A stretch of 54,742 nucleotides of DNA. Source: Bryobacterales bacterium. GTDB lineage: Bacteria > Acidobacteriota > Terriglobia > Bryobacterales > UBA6623. This document shows positions 29,383 through 37,177 of this stretch, piece after piece. The DNA lies in assembly GCA_028819235.1 (NCBI GenBank), contig JAPPMC010000087.1, forward strand, positions 1 to 54,742, given 5' to 3'. Below the pieces are notes generated by a model that had not been told where the DNA came from, made no database searches, and saw only the letters and a list, made by a program, of their open reading frames with translations. A program made the position numbers and the translations under genes. Positions within the stretch are counted from its first letter, which is position 1. Every line of letters starts with the position of its first letter.

Positions 29383-29697
29383 ATGGACCAGCGGATGTCG
29401 ATCCGGACCGAGAATCCCTTACTCGAGTGGGACGGCAATACGATCTCCGTATCTCTCAGCAACAGGCTCGGGCGAACACTCGAAGCCAGATTGAATCCAA
29501 CAGTTACTTCCGTCGTCCGCATCAGGGAGTCGGGAACAAAGGGGTGGAGTCCAGTGTTCGAGACGCCCTTCAGCAGGTGCTCACTTGTTGATCTCACACC
29601 CGCTACCGCATTTGACTTGCGGGTGACCCATAAGGACGACGCTGGCGGGAGCAAACCTTCATTCGCGACGGTCAAGACCGCTCCAAGTTCGAAATAG
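29383..29697 (+). CDS. Small fibronectin type III-like protein
   Basis: 104-residue frame from ATG 29383; the open frame extends upstream to an ATG at 29239. Residues about 30-100 look like one fibronectin type III domain: LEARLNPTVTSVVRIRESG, KGWSPVFETP, CSLVDLTPATAFDLRVTHKDDAGG, FATVKTAPS. The final LTPATAFDLRV segment is the typical FN3 F-strand. It has no signal peptide. It lies behind the orphan helical gene and may share its transcript. Its role is unknown; single FN3 modules occur in phage structural and surface-binding proteins, which would fit an acquired segment, but I see no phage gene nearby. Confidence 0.5.
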   Translation: MDQRMSIRTENPLLEWDGNTISVSLSNRLGRTLEARLNPTVTSVVRIRESGTKGWSPVFETPFSRCSLVDLTPATAFDLRVTHKDDAGGSKPSFATVKTAPSSK

Positions 29698-29707
29698 GGA
29701 ATTCACG

Positions 29708-30178
29708 TTGCCCGACGCACCAGCCACCCGCCTGATGCCTCCCACTGTCAAGGTCCTGTCTGTGGCGGCAGAAGGAACGTCAGCTACGAATATCGTCGTG
29801 AAAAAGCACGAACATCCAGATCACCCTTGGGCACATCGGTCGCAGAAGGCATCCGGCCGGCTAACTGTCCGAGTTCGACGACGACAGACCCCGGTTTCGC
29901 AATGGCACGCCCTGCCGAGCTTCCGGACGGCACTCCGTGCGTGCAAGGGCCGCAAGTCGGGTGGCTGGGCTCAACTCATCTCACAGGCCGAATCCAAGCT
30001 CCGCCAGGAACTTCAATCAGGCTTCGTTCTCCTGTTGGTGCCTTTCACGGCGTCGCCTATCTTGGCTTTTCTTAGGGAGCGATCCTTTCGGGCCGGGCTC
30101 TCTGGCACGGTAAGGACCCTCGGTAAGCCGTGTCACGGCCTTGGGGTGCGTTGTTGTCGAGCTTCACGAAAGGCTTGA
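29708..30178 (+). CDS. Doubtful small gene, unknown function
   Basis: 156-residue frame starting at TTG 29708, ten bases after the FN3-like gene and on the same strand. The first 50 residues (TVKVLSVAAEGTSATNIVVKKHEHPDHPW) look protein-like; the rest is basic and of low information, so the frame may be shifted or decayed in its second half. No domain was recognised. Confidence 0.25.
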   Translation: MPDAPATRLMPPTVKVLSVAAEGTSATNIVVKKHEHPDHPWAHRSQKASGRLTVRVRRRQTPVSQWHALPSFRTALRACKGRKSGGWAQLISQAESKLRQELQSGFVLLLVPFTASPILAFLRERSFRAGLSGTVRTLGKPCHGLGVRCCRASRKA

Positions 30179-30594
30179 CGTACTTGGGCCGCATCAGCCG
30201 CACGTGGCGCTTCTGGGCCGCCAGTGTTGACCGAGATGATGTGCGCCGCGGCAGGCCTTCATGCCGATGTGGCCGTGACTCGTTGTGGACGTCATCGCCA
30301 GCAGCGTGGCCTTGGAGTACTGGCGGCACGTGCGTACTTGGCCGGAGGCGTCGAGGCCCAAAACGCCGTATGCCTCGGATTCCAGTAAGGCAATCGCACA
30401 CTGTGCCCCAGATCGAAGATCTCCTCCGGACGTGCACGACAGCCAGCGGCGGATGATGGGGGAGGGGCGACCGCCACAGGCGTGATGGCCCCCCGGAATC
30501 CGCCGAGCCCGCGTTTGAGCTTCTAAGCAAGTGGAGACCGCGCCGGGTTATGCGGCAGATTTGGCTGGGAGGCCCAATCAGGGCCCGGCCGGCC
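30179..30594. other. Intergenic stretch without recognised features
   Basis: About 400 bases. There are open frames on both strands but none is convincing. Confidence 0.4.
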
Positions 30595-30777
30595 TCAGCC
30601 GAGGAATCGCAGCAGGGTTATGAGCAGAGCCAGCAGGGTGAATCCGATGCCCATGATCCAGCGGATTGAGGCGAACTGGGCGTTCTGGGCTTCGATCTTG
30701 GAGTTTTGGGCCTCCAGTTTGGAGTTCTGAGCCTCAAGCTTGGACTCGAACCGGGCGATGAGGTTGGCTGCGGCCAT
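30595..30777 (-). CDS. Small membrane-anchored coiled-coil protein
   Basis: 60-residue protein. The ATG at 30777 has AGGAGG eight bases upstream. Residues 8-38 are a heptad coiled coil built from near-identical EAQNSK units, encoded by a 21-base tandem repeat. Residues about 40-58 (WIMGIGFTLLALLITLL) are one membrane helix. The layout (helical N part, heptads, C-terminal membrane anchor) resembles short DUF1640-type proteins of unknown role. It overlaps the upstream small frame by 44 bases in another reading frame. Together they may be one gene broken by a frameshift or two coupled peptides. Confidence 0.7.
   Translation of the reverse strand: MAAANLIARFESKLEAQNSKLEAQNSKIEAQNAQFASIRWIMGIGFTLLALLITLLRFLG
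30680..30742 (-). repeat. Three 21-base tandem units encoding heptads
   Basis: Units at 30680-30700, 30701-30721 and 30722-30742 share the pattern gxgTTyTgrGCyTCxAxxTTG. Each encodes seven residues (KLEAQNS and variants) of the coiled coil. Copy number could vary between strains. Confidence 0.8.
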
Positions 30778-30892
30778 GTTCCCGACCTCCTGCCTGAATG
30801 AAAGTATAGGCGCTGCCCGGATCCATGTTCATGCTCAGGAGCACGTCGAACAGGCGCTTGGAGTCCGGCTGTGGGGGTGGGGTGTCGGGCAT
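30734..30892 (-). CDS. Short peptide upstream of the coiled-coil membrane protein
   Basis: 52-residue frame starting at ATG 30892, with GGGAGGA before it. The first 35 residues (PDSKRLFDVLLSMNMDPGSAYTFIQ) read like the N-terminal helical part of DUF1640-like proteins, and the tail after that is unconvincing. A single-base shift near 30790 would join it to the EVGNMAAANLIARFESK start of the next protein. I infer either a recent frameshift or translational coupling. Confidence 0.5.
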   Translation of the reverse strand: MPDTPPPQPDSKRLFDVLLSMNMDPGSAYTFIQAGGREHGRSQPHRPVRVQA

Positions 30893-31055
30893 CAGGCGTT
30901 CCTCCCAATCATAGGGGCGAGACCCGCAGTTACCTCTGTCGCACCCGGGGGCGCAACCGCGGCGATCCGGGCCTCGGCGCTGCGCCAGCCCAGACAGCCG
31001 GGTTGCGGGCTCCTTCGACGGATTACTCACGAACCCTTATGCGAATGTCATTGAT

Positions 31056-31253
31056 GGCCCGGCAGGTGCTGATCCCAACGAAGGAGCCCGAGAAGTCCTG
31101 CCCGTCGGACATGCCGTGCAGCCGGGACTAGGATGCACAGGAGGCGGCCACGTTGGTGCTGGAACCGATCTTCGAGGCGGACTTGCAACCGGGCAATTCG
31201 CAGGAGCGATGGAGCGTGCTGGATTCCGTGCCCGTTTCCCGGCTCGACAGCTG
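31056..31253 (+). pseudogene. Decayed fragment of a group II intron-type reverse transcriptase
   Basis: One frame reads RQVLIPTKEPEKSC, PSDMPCSRD, a TAG stop at 31129-31131, then DAQEAATLVLEPIFEADLQPG and WSVLDSV. This matches, in order, the region of group II intron reverse transcriptases with the pattern R-x-V-x-IPK-x-x-G, R-PLGIP, RD-R-VQ-A, LVLEPIFEADL, YG-RP-RSA-DAV. The stop, the missing YGFRP core and the absence of the catalytic YADD domain show it is dead. No intron domains V/VI could be made out. Confidence 0.6.
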
Positions 31254-31541
31254 GCGCCGCTCCCGCAGCAGGAACTACCCACCGGGTCCCTTGAGTAGGC
31301 CGGTGGCGTGCCGTATGGGCAGCTTCGGTCGAATTGCCCGACGGTGCGCGCAGCGGACCGGCGCCTTCAACACCCGCACCAAGACATTGCCTCCCCCGAC
31401 GGACGAGTTGGGACCCCGTGACGTGGTCCACAGCGCGGTGGTGATAGGGCGTTCCGGCCTCGTGACAGAGCAGAAAGCCCTCACGAAGACAGCCCTTGGT
31501 CCTGAAGTGCCCTAGACACGGGAGATAGCTACGCTTGGAAC

Positions 31542-31826
31542 GTGGGAATTCGATCGTTCGGCAACCGTGCCACCAAGAGATTCCTGGGTGGCGATCGTCG
31601 CCGGCTCCCCGCCAGCTACGCCGAGAAAATCGACTATCTGCTGAAGCTTCTGGATCGCGGCACATCGCCAGAGGACCTCCGTACAGCAGGGGTACGCGTG
31701 CATCGATTGGTCGGCGACCGTAAGGGCTTCTCTGCTATTGAAGTGTCCGCGAACCTGCGCATCGTCTTTCGCTTCCGGGACGGCAACGCGTATGATGTAG
31801 AGGTAGTCGACTACCATCAGAGCTAG
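31542..31826 (+). CDS. HigB/RelE-type toxin
   Basis: 94-residue protein from GTG 31542, similar to the HigB branch of the RelE/ParE mRNA-interferase fold: IRSFGNRATKRFLGG, YAEKIDYLLKLLDRGTSPEDLR, GVRVHRLVGDRKGFSAIEVSANLRIVFRF, DVEVVDYHQS. The basic and aromatic C-terminal half agrees with ribosome-dependent mRNA cleavage in this family. It precedes a HigA-type antitoxin by nine bases, in the toxin-first order typical of higBA. The pair sits in the decayed accessory stretch. Confidence 0.85.
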   Translation: MGIRSFGNRATKRFLGGDRRRLPASYAEKIDYLLKLLDRGTSPEDLRTAGVRVHRLVGDRKGFSAIEVSANLRIVFRFRDGNAYDVEVVDYHQS

Positions 31827-31835
31827 GCGAGCGAC

Positions 31836-32156
31836 ATGGGGGAATGGGTCCAAGCACTCGCACCGGAGGAACTGCGGGCAACGGTGAATCGGGTGCGCTA
31901 CAACTCGCCCCATCCTGGGAAAATCCTGCGTAGCATCCGCTTCGAGGATCCGCGGACCATCCCCGAGGCCGCCGAGCAGTTGGGCGTCGAGCGCACCGAA
32001 CTGGAGCGTGTGCTTGACGGTGAAGCGCCGATCACTACTGCCTTGGCGCTGAGCATGGAATCGGCGTGGAACACCCGTGCCGATCTCTGGCTGGATCTCC
32101 AGACAGACCACGACTTGGCCCAGGCCCGCCGCTCGCAAGAGCGCGCGGCGGCCTGA
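31836..32156 (+). CDS. HigA-type antitoxin with helix-turn-helix
   Basis: 106-residue antitoxin paired with the upstream toxin. The HigA hallmark PHPGKILRS is followed by a helix-turn-helix (IPEAAEQLGVERTELERVLDGEAPITTALALSMESAW) and the closing TRADLWLDLQTDHDLAQAR segment. In this family the HTH binds the pair's own promoter and represses it, so the unit is probably autoregulated from the sequence just before 31542. The N terminus is about 25 residues longer than the shortest HigA proteins. Confidence 0.85.
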   Translation: MGEWVQALAPEELRATVNRVRYNSPHPGKILRSIRFEDPRTIPEAAEQLGVERTELERVLDGEAPITTALALSMESAWNTRADLWLDLQTDHDLAQARRSQERAAA

Positions 32157-33371
32157 ACGGTCGTTCCGCGCCAAGGAGTGGCCCAATGCGCTCTGTCGAG
32201 GCCAACCGTCCGTAACAGCCTGAACCACCGAGCCGCTAGCGGCGGCGAGTTCGTCCGGGCCCAGTCGCCATCCAACTGAACCGTCAAACGTCGGTGTCTT
32301 TCGACAGTATGTGGACGGGCCGATCACGAGTAGGGGCCTCGACTATAGTTCGAAGTCCCGGATCCGCTCGGTTTGCCGCCGGACTCATGTGGTGCGCTGA
32401 GACCTGGTTGGCCGACGCTAGTGTCATTGGGAGGCCACGACGCACCTGACGGACGACCGTCCGGGTTGCTGGGTCGGGTATCGCTTTCCAGCCGCGCCTG
32501 ACGGTCGCACGCCGGCGTGCTAAGGGCTCTGCTGGGCGAAGCAGTCTGCTGCCTTCCTGCACCGACGCGGCTGATCAGCCAGACGCGTCCCCAATCATGC
32601 CGATGCCCAGGAGGCCATTTGAGTTTCTCTCGGATTGAGTGGTATCGAATCTGACCGGCTGGGCATCCGGACTGTTTGCCTGAGAGGGCCGGTCCCTGCT
32701 GGGGCCTTCGACCGCACGGGAGGCGATCCGGTCCTGCCACGCCCGTTTCATCCCACAGGACACTCGGCATCCTCGGGAAGGGCGACTTCCTCGGGTGCGC
32801 CTTCTGCTTCTACGGAGGCCCCCGCGACTATTGCACTTGACGCACGCGCTTGCCGTGCTGGTGTGAGCGGAACGCCCGCGGTCCAAGAGTCCGGTTACGG
32901 TCCGGCGCGGCACGGTCCGTCTCGAAGTGGTGCGCCAGGCCTTGGCCCGGCCGGTGCCTAGGAGGCATTCCTAGGTCCGAGCCGCCAGAGGACTTCATTT
33001 CGCCCCGCATCGGTGTCCACGACGGTTGTCAGTGCCAGTAGCCGATCGGCCATAGCCCCGGCCTCAATCCGATCGAGGACCTCGTCGCCATTCTCGTCGG
33101 CGTCCAGAGATAGCCAGGGTGCTTCGACAAACTCGTCCTTGACGCACCTGCACGTTCCCGGTTGAGCGGACTTCCCGAAGCGTGAGTCACCGAGCCGCCC
33201 GCGGTTCTGTAGCGGATCTTCGACCAAAGCCTCGGCCCGGCAGCCTAGCAGGCCCGGTCGAACTTCTGATGGACGCCAGAGGCGTTTTCTGGGATGCCCT
33301 CGGGAAGTCTCGCCCCCACTGGGCTAACTCCGCCGCACCAGCGCTCCGCCTCCGCCCGCGAAGTCCCTCCC
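32157..33371. other. Gene-poor stretch without a supportable coding region
   Basis: About 1.2 kb downstream of the antitoxin. A minus-strand frame near 32985-33130 has a protein-like run (LDADENGDEVLDRIEAG), but it starts and ends without partners or a ribosome site. I do not call a gene. Confidence 0.45.
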
Positions 33372-35333
33372 CTATTCGCTGAGGCTCGCCAGCAATTGGC
33401 GCGCTGTCTCGTGGGTGGGCTCCCTCTCCACCAGTTCGGCTAGGGTTGCGCGTGCGCCCTCGATGTTGCCCAATGCGATCTGGACTCGTGCGAGCGCGAT
33501 GTGCGCAGCGGCGCGTCTACCGTGATTGTCGATGAGGTCTAGCAGCTGTTCCTCCGCCGTGTTCAGGTTTCCCTTCTGGGCTTCGAGCAGTGCAAGGTTC
33601 GTTAGCGTCTCGGGGTCTTCGCCAGACCGGGCTAGGGCCTCCTTGAACCAGGCCCCCGCCCGTGTCAGATCTCCAGTCCGGGCCAGCAGCGATCCCAGTC
33701 GGTTCACGAGCCCCGTGTCGCGCGGATTGGCAAGTGCGCCCCTCTCGAGCGTGTCAGCGGCCAGAGCCGCATCCCCGGCCCGCTCGAGGGCGCTGGCTAG
33801 ATTCGCGATTGCTTTGGGGTAGTTGGGTTGAACGGCGAGCGCTTTCCGGAATCGCTCCGCAGCGTCGCCGTGGCGCCCCATTCTCCCGAGCACAACGCCC
33901 AAACTGTTGTGGGCCTGCGCGTGTTCCGGGCTCAACGAGATGGCGGTCTCGAAGGATCTCCGGGCGGTCTCGAGTTGGGCGGTGGCGGCGTATGCCGTGC
34001 CGAGATCGTAGTGCGCGGAACCGAGGGAGGGCCGTTGCTGGATCGCCTTGCGCAGGTAGGGCACTGCCAAGTCCGGCAGGCTGACGTCCAGCAGCTCTGC
34101 GCCGAGCCGCGTGTAGTCCCGCACGGGCCGTGACTCGAAGAACTGGCCAGGGAAGGGAAGGGCCCTCGCAAGGCGTGACGCCGCCGACTCGCCAATGTGG
34201 CTTGCGTCCGAAGCAATCTGGTCGGCTGTGACACGGCCGAGGTACACCTTCTCGATCAGCCCCTCGCCGTTGAGCAAGAAACTGGTGGGGATGCCGAGTT
34301 CGGTGCGGCGGGCCAGCAGGCTTCGGACGAGGGTGGTGTACGCTGCCCGAAACCGGACGTCAGCGAGCAACACCGGGAACGAGAGGCCCTCTGCACCAAC
34401 GATGGACCGGACCGCCTCCTCGTCAGCAGCCTCGTCCACCGAGATCGCCACCACGCCGACTCCAGATTCGGCCAGACGGCCCAAACCATGCTGGATGTCG
34501 CGCAGCTCGGCCCGGCACGGTGGGCACCAGCTCGCCCAGATGTTGAGCAGCAGAGCCGAACTGCCGTGCTGCTCCAAGGTTTGCGTCGAGCCGTCTAGGG
34601 CCTTGAGATCCCACGCCGGTGCGGGGACGGGTTCCACAAGCCAGGTCCCATTCCCCCGTTCTGCGGTGGTTCCTCCAAATTGGTCAGTGGCTGGGCCATC
34701 TTGGCTCCCCTCCGCACGTCCAGCCGCCAATCGCTTTAGGCGCAGCTGGCCGGAGCCTTCGACAACCGTGACTTGCATTCCCGCAGGGAAGCCCGGGAAG
34801 ACCTGTTCCGTCCCCGACGGCCAGCGGACTCGCAGCTCCTCGGCCCGCGAACGCCCGCCGAGCCCGAAGTGCAGCTCCTTGGCGTGCTGCGAGAGGAATC
34901 CCGACCCTGCACGGACCGTCCTTCGGATTTCGAGCCCGCCGACCCGGACACGTACTTCGGCACCTATGCCATCGCGGTTGGACCCGGTGCCCCTCAGCCG
35001 TACAGTTGCTGATCGCCCAGCCGGCCAGTCGTTGCGCACGATCCTCAGGCCTGGAGAATTGCGCGACTTAATCGCTAGATCCAGGTCGCCGTCCCCGTCC
35101 AAGTCGCCGAAGGCGAAGGACCTACCGTCCTCGATGAAATCAAGCCCGCTCGCAGCGGAGATGTCCGCAAACGTGCCATCGCGGTTGTTCAGATAGCAGA
35201 CGTTCCGCTCTCGCCCGCTCCACGAGCCGTCACCCTCGATCCACTCCGAGATAGCAGCCCACCCGGCCTCGTAGCCGTCGTCAATTCCGTCTCGCTGCGG
35301 TGAGAGCGGCACAACTTGCCGCCAGAAGAAGCT
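33372..35333 (-). CDS. CRTAC1/UnbV-TlpA-TPR protein, C-terminal part after the in-frame TGA
   Basis: Continues, in the same frame, directly from the TGA at 35336-35334. Numbering from 37121, residues 597-700 finish the propeller (SFFWRQVV, ERNVCYLNNRDGTFADIS, GDLDGDGDLDLAI). Residues about 700-790 are the ASPIC/UnbV domain (IGAEVRVRVGG, HAKELHFGLGG, VRWPSG). Residues about 830-960 are a TlpA/AhpC-type thioredoxin fold with redox motif W865-C866-P-P-C869. Residues about 1000-1249 are TPR repeats (AVPYLRKAIQQRPSLGSAHYDLGTAYAATAQ, AAERFRKALAVQPNYPKAIANLASALERAG). The only near restart is GTG 35312, which has no ribosome site and would cut the propeller, so independent translation is unlikely. 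The complete product would be 1249 residues and exported. Confidence 0.8.
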   Translation of the reverse strand, partial: SFFWRQVVPLSPQRDGIDDGYEAGWAAISEWIEGDGSWSGRERNVCYLNNRDGTFADISAASGLDFIEDGRSFAFGDLDGDGDLDLAIKSRNSPGLRIVRNDWPAGRSATVRLRGTGSNRDGIGAEVRVRVGGLEIRRTVRAGSGFLSQHAKELHFGLGGRSRAEELRVRWPSGTEQVFPGFPAGMQVTVVEGSGQLRLKRLAAGRAEGSQDGPATDQFGGTTAERGNGTWLVEPVPAPAWDLKALDGSTQTLEQHGSSALLLNIWASWCPPCRAELRDIQHGLGRLAESGVGVVAISVDEAADEEAVRSIVGAEGLSFPVLLADVRFRAAYTTLVRSLLARRTELGIPTSFLLNGEGLIEKVYLGRVTADQIASDASHIGESAASRLARALPFPGQFFESRPVRDYTRLGAELLDVSLPDLAVPYLRKAIQQRPSLGSAHYDLGTAYAATAQLETARRSFETAISLSPEHAQAHNSLGVVLGRMGRHGDAAERFRKALAVQPNYPKAIANLASALERAGDAALAADTLERGALANPRDTGLVNRLGSLLARTGDLTRAGAWFKEALARSGEDPETLTNLALLEAQKGNLNTAEEQLLDLIDNHGRRAAAHIALARVQIALGNIEGARATLAELVEREPTHETARQLLASLSE
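35306..35322 (-). promoter_or_regulatory. Candidate bacterial SECIS hairpin after the CRTAC1 TGA
   Basis: Reading the minus strand, 11 bases after the TGA comes GCGGCA-AGTTG-TGCCGC: a perfect six-pair stem and a five-base loop containing GU, 17 bases in all. The 11-base spacing and 17-base upper stem-loop equal those of the E. coli fdhF SECIS, and a G lies in the first two loop bases. Folding by eye only; such hairpins can arise by chance in GC-rich DNA. Confidence 0.5.
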
Positions 35334-37121
35334 TCACAGATCTTGGGTCTCGGAGTTCGTGATGTAGCCGTTGGCGATGTAGATCTCGTCGTAACCGTCG
35401 CCGTTCAAGTCCAACGCGTCGCTGCTCCATGCCCATCGGCCGGCAGCCGTGCCCGAGAGTGCCGAGACGTCCTCAAACGACTCCCCGGCCACGCCGCGGA
35501 ACAGGGAGTTCCCTTTGGCGTGGCGCCGATAGCTGGCGAGCGAATTTGGGCCGTCTGCCGGCTGGAACGCCGGCTCGTCGGTGATCCTCTGGCCAGCCGA
35601 CGACCACATGTTGCCCACATAGAGGTCCAGCCTGCCGTCAAGGTCGTGGTCCAGCCAAGCGACACTCATGCCCGCGCCGATGTCCTCGACACCGGCACTC
35701 GCAGCTACATCGGAGAATGTCCCGTCACCCTGATTTCGGTAGAGATTGTTGCGGCCGAAGTCGTTCGCGACGTACAGGTCCGGCCACCCGTCAGAGTCGA
35801 AGTCTCCCCACGACGCGGCGAAGCTGAATCTGCGGTTGTTGTGGTCCATCCCGCTGGACCGAGTTGTGTCCTCGAAGGTGCCGTCCCCGCGGTTGCGGAA
35901 CAGGACATTGGCCGGGCCGTTGTTCGCGTCGTGATACGGGGCAGGAGGCCCGTGAGCGCTGCCAGCGCCCTGATGGCGGTATGCGCACACGTACAGGTCC
36001 AGGTTGCCGTCACGGTCGTAGTCGGCCATTGCGGCCGAAGTCAGCTGGGCCCGGCTCGGGGTCGCGAAGCGGAACGCGCTTGGAGCGATCTGAAACCGAC
36101 CGGTGCCGTCATTGCGCAGCAGCATCGGCTTCGACGCCCCGACTAGCACGAGATCCTGATCGCCGTCGTTGTCCACATCGGCGATGACTGACATGGACGT
36201 GCTGTCGAGAGCGCCTGTTCCCGACACATCGGTCAAGTCGGTGAACTGCAGATTCCCGTCGTTGCGCAGCAGCCGGTTGGGCAGGCCTGACGGCTGGCTG
36301 ATGTAGAGATCCGCGTCACCGTCGCCGTCGACGTCCCCGAGGCTGACGCCGTGATGTCCAAACACGTCGATGCCCAGCGCCGCGTCTGTGGACGAGCGCC
36401 ATTCGTCCACGCCTGGCAGGAGTTGCTGCCGGTACGAAGCATTCTTGCCGAGGGCTTCCTCGGTGATGTCCGTGAACAAGGCCTGCTCCGCCGCCGCCCA
36501 CGCTGTCCGGTCCCAGTGCCACTCCCGAACTTGCCACGATCCACCGGACTGTGCCCAGGCCATAGACCAGTCGCCGACCATCTGCGCCCTGCCGTCGCTG
36601 CCGGCGGGGCCAGTCAATTCGAAGTGGACCCTCGTCTTGGCCTGCTGCCCAGAATCAGCAGGGCTGACCGAGACTTCCGTGATGTGGAACTCTGCCCCGT
36701 GGATTCGCTCGAATTGCGATAGCGTGTGACCAATCCGTGCGAGGAAGCGATCCCGGTCCAGCACCGGCGACTCTGCGGCATGCGCATTCCAAGTCTTGAG
36801 CCCGACGACAGTCCCCTCACGGCTCGGCCGTCCCGGCGGCCGTCCCAGGAGCTCGTCCGATAGAATCTCGGCCGCCCCAATGTCGCCAGACCTGAATGCC
36901 TCGCCCAGCGAACGGAGGCTGGCATGTAGCTGCTCTGCGGCCGCTTCGGCGGGGTAGGCGTCCCCCGACGCGGCTGCTTTCTCGGCGAGTTGATCGATTG
37001 GCCTGACGGGGCGGGACGCATCCGGCAGGGCAAACTGCTCTGCGGCAGGCTCGGCCCGCGCCCAAGGCGCCAGCCACAGCAGGGCACTGGCGCATGCCGC
37101 CAGGATCGGGCGCACCGGCAC
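35334..37121 (-). CDS. CRTAC1/FG-GAP protein, N-terminal part up to an in-frame TGA (selenocysteine candidate)
   Basis: Start at GTG 37121 (GTG 37115 possible), chosen for the signal peptide RPILAACASALLWLAPWARA, 56 bases after the TonB receptor stop. Residues about 75-215 include an NTF2/SnoaL-like domain (DRDRFLARIGHTLSQFERIHGAEFHITEVSV, WSMAWAQSGGSWQVREWHWD). Then come FG-GAP loops (GDVDGDGDADLYI, ADVDNDGDQDLVL, ADYDRDGNLDLYV, GDFDSDGWPDLYV, LDHDLDGRLDLYV, LDLNGDGYDEIYI). The frame meets TGA at residue 596 in YITNSETQDL-U-SFFWRQVV and continues unbroken with matching propeller sequence. Selenocysteine insertion, a nonsense mutation or a sequence error could explain this. The hairpin just downstream and a second selenoprotein candidate in the window favour the first. 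Confidence 0.8.
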   Translation of the reverse strand: MPVRPILAACASALLWLAPWARAEPAAEQFALPDASRPVRPIDQLAEKAAASGDAYPAEAAAEQLHASLRSLGEAFRSGDIGAAEILSDELLGRPPGRPSREGTVVGLKTWNAHAAESPVLDRDRFLARIGHTLSQFERIHGAEFHITEVSVSPADSGQQAKTRVHFELTGPAGSDGRAQMVGDWSMAWAQSGGSWQVREWHWDRTAWAAAEQALFTDITEEALGKNASYRQQLLPGVDEWRSSTDAALGIDVFGHHGVSLGDVDGDGDADLYISQPSGLPNRLLRNDGNLQFTDLTDVSGTGALDSTSMSVIADVDNDGDQDLVLVGASKPMLLRNDGTGRFQIAPSAFRFATPSRAQLTSAAMADYDRDGNLDLYVCAYRHQGAGSAHGPPAPYHDANNGPANVLFRNRGDGTFEDTTRSSGMDHNNRRFSFAASWGDFDSDGWPDLYVANDFGRNNLYRNQGDGTFSDVAASAGVEDIGAGMSVAWLDHDLDGRLDLYVGNMWSSAGQRITDEPAFQPADGPNSLASYRRHAKGNSLFRGVAGESFEDVSALSGTAAGRWAWSSDALDLNGDGYDEIYIANGYITNSETQDL

Positions 37122-37177
37122 GAGGCGGGCGGCACGGCTTTGGCCGCCCGCCACCAGATGCTCGGCTGCGCGTGAGG

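Noticed and set aside
30680..30742. Possible CRISPR array
   Set aside because: Only three contiguous 21-base units without spacers, encoding coiled-coil heptads.
31048..31665. 205-residue minus-strand frame
   Set aside because: Antisense to the reverse transcriptase remnant and the HigB-type toxin; no domain.
32958..33227. Minus-strand 89-residue frame with LDADENGDEVLDRIEAG
   Set aside because: Locally protein-like but with no start site, neighbours or recognisable fold; not enough to call.
33372..35312. Independent gene starting at GTG 35312
   Set aside because: No ribosome site, and it would start inside the FG-GAP propeller; frame continuity argues for one gene across the TGA.
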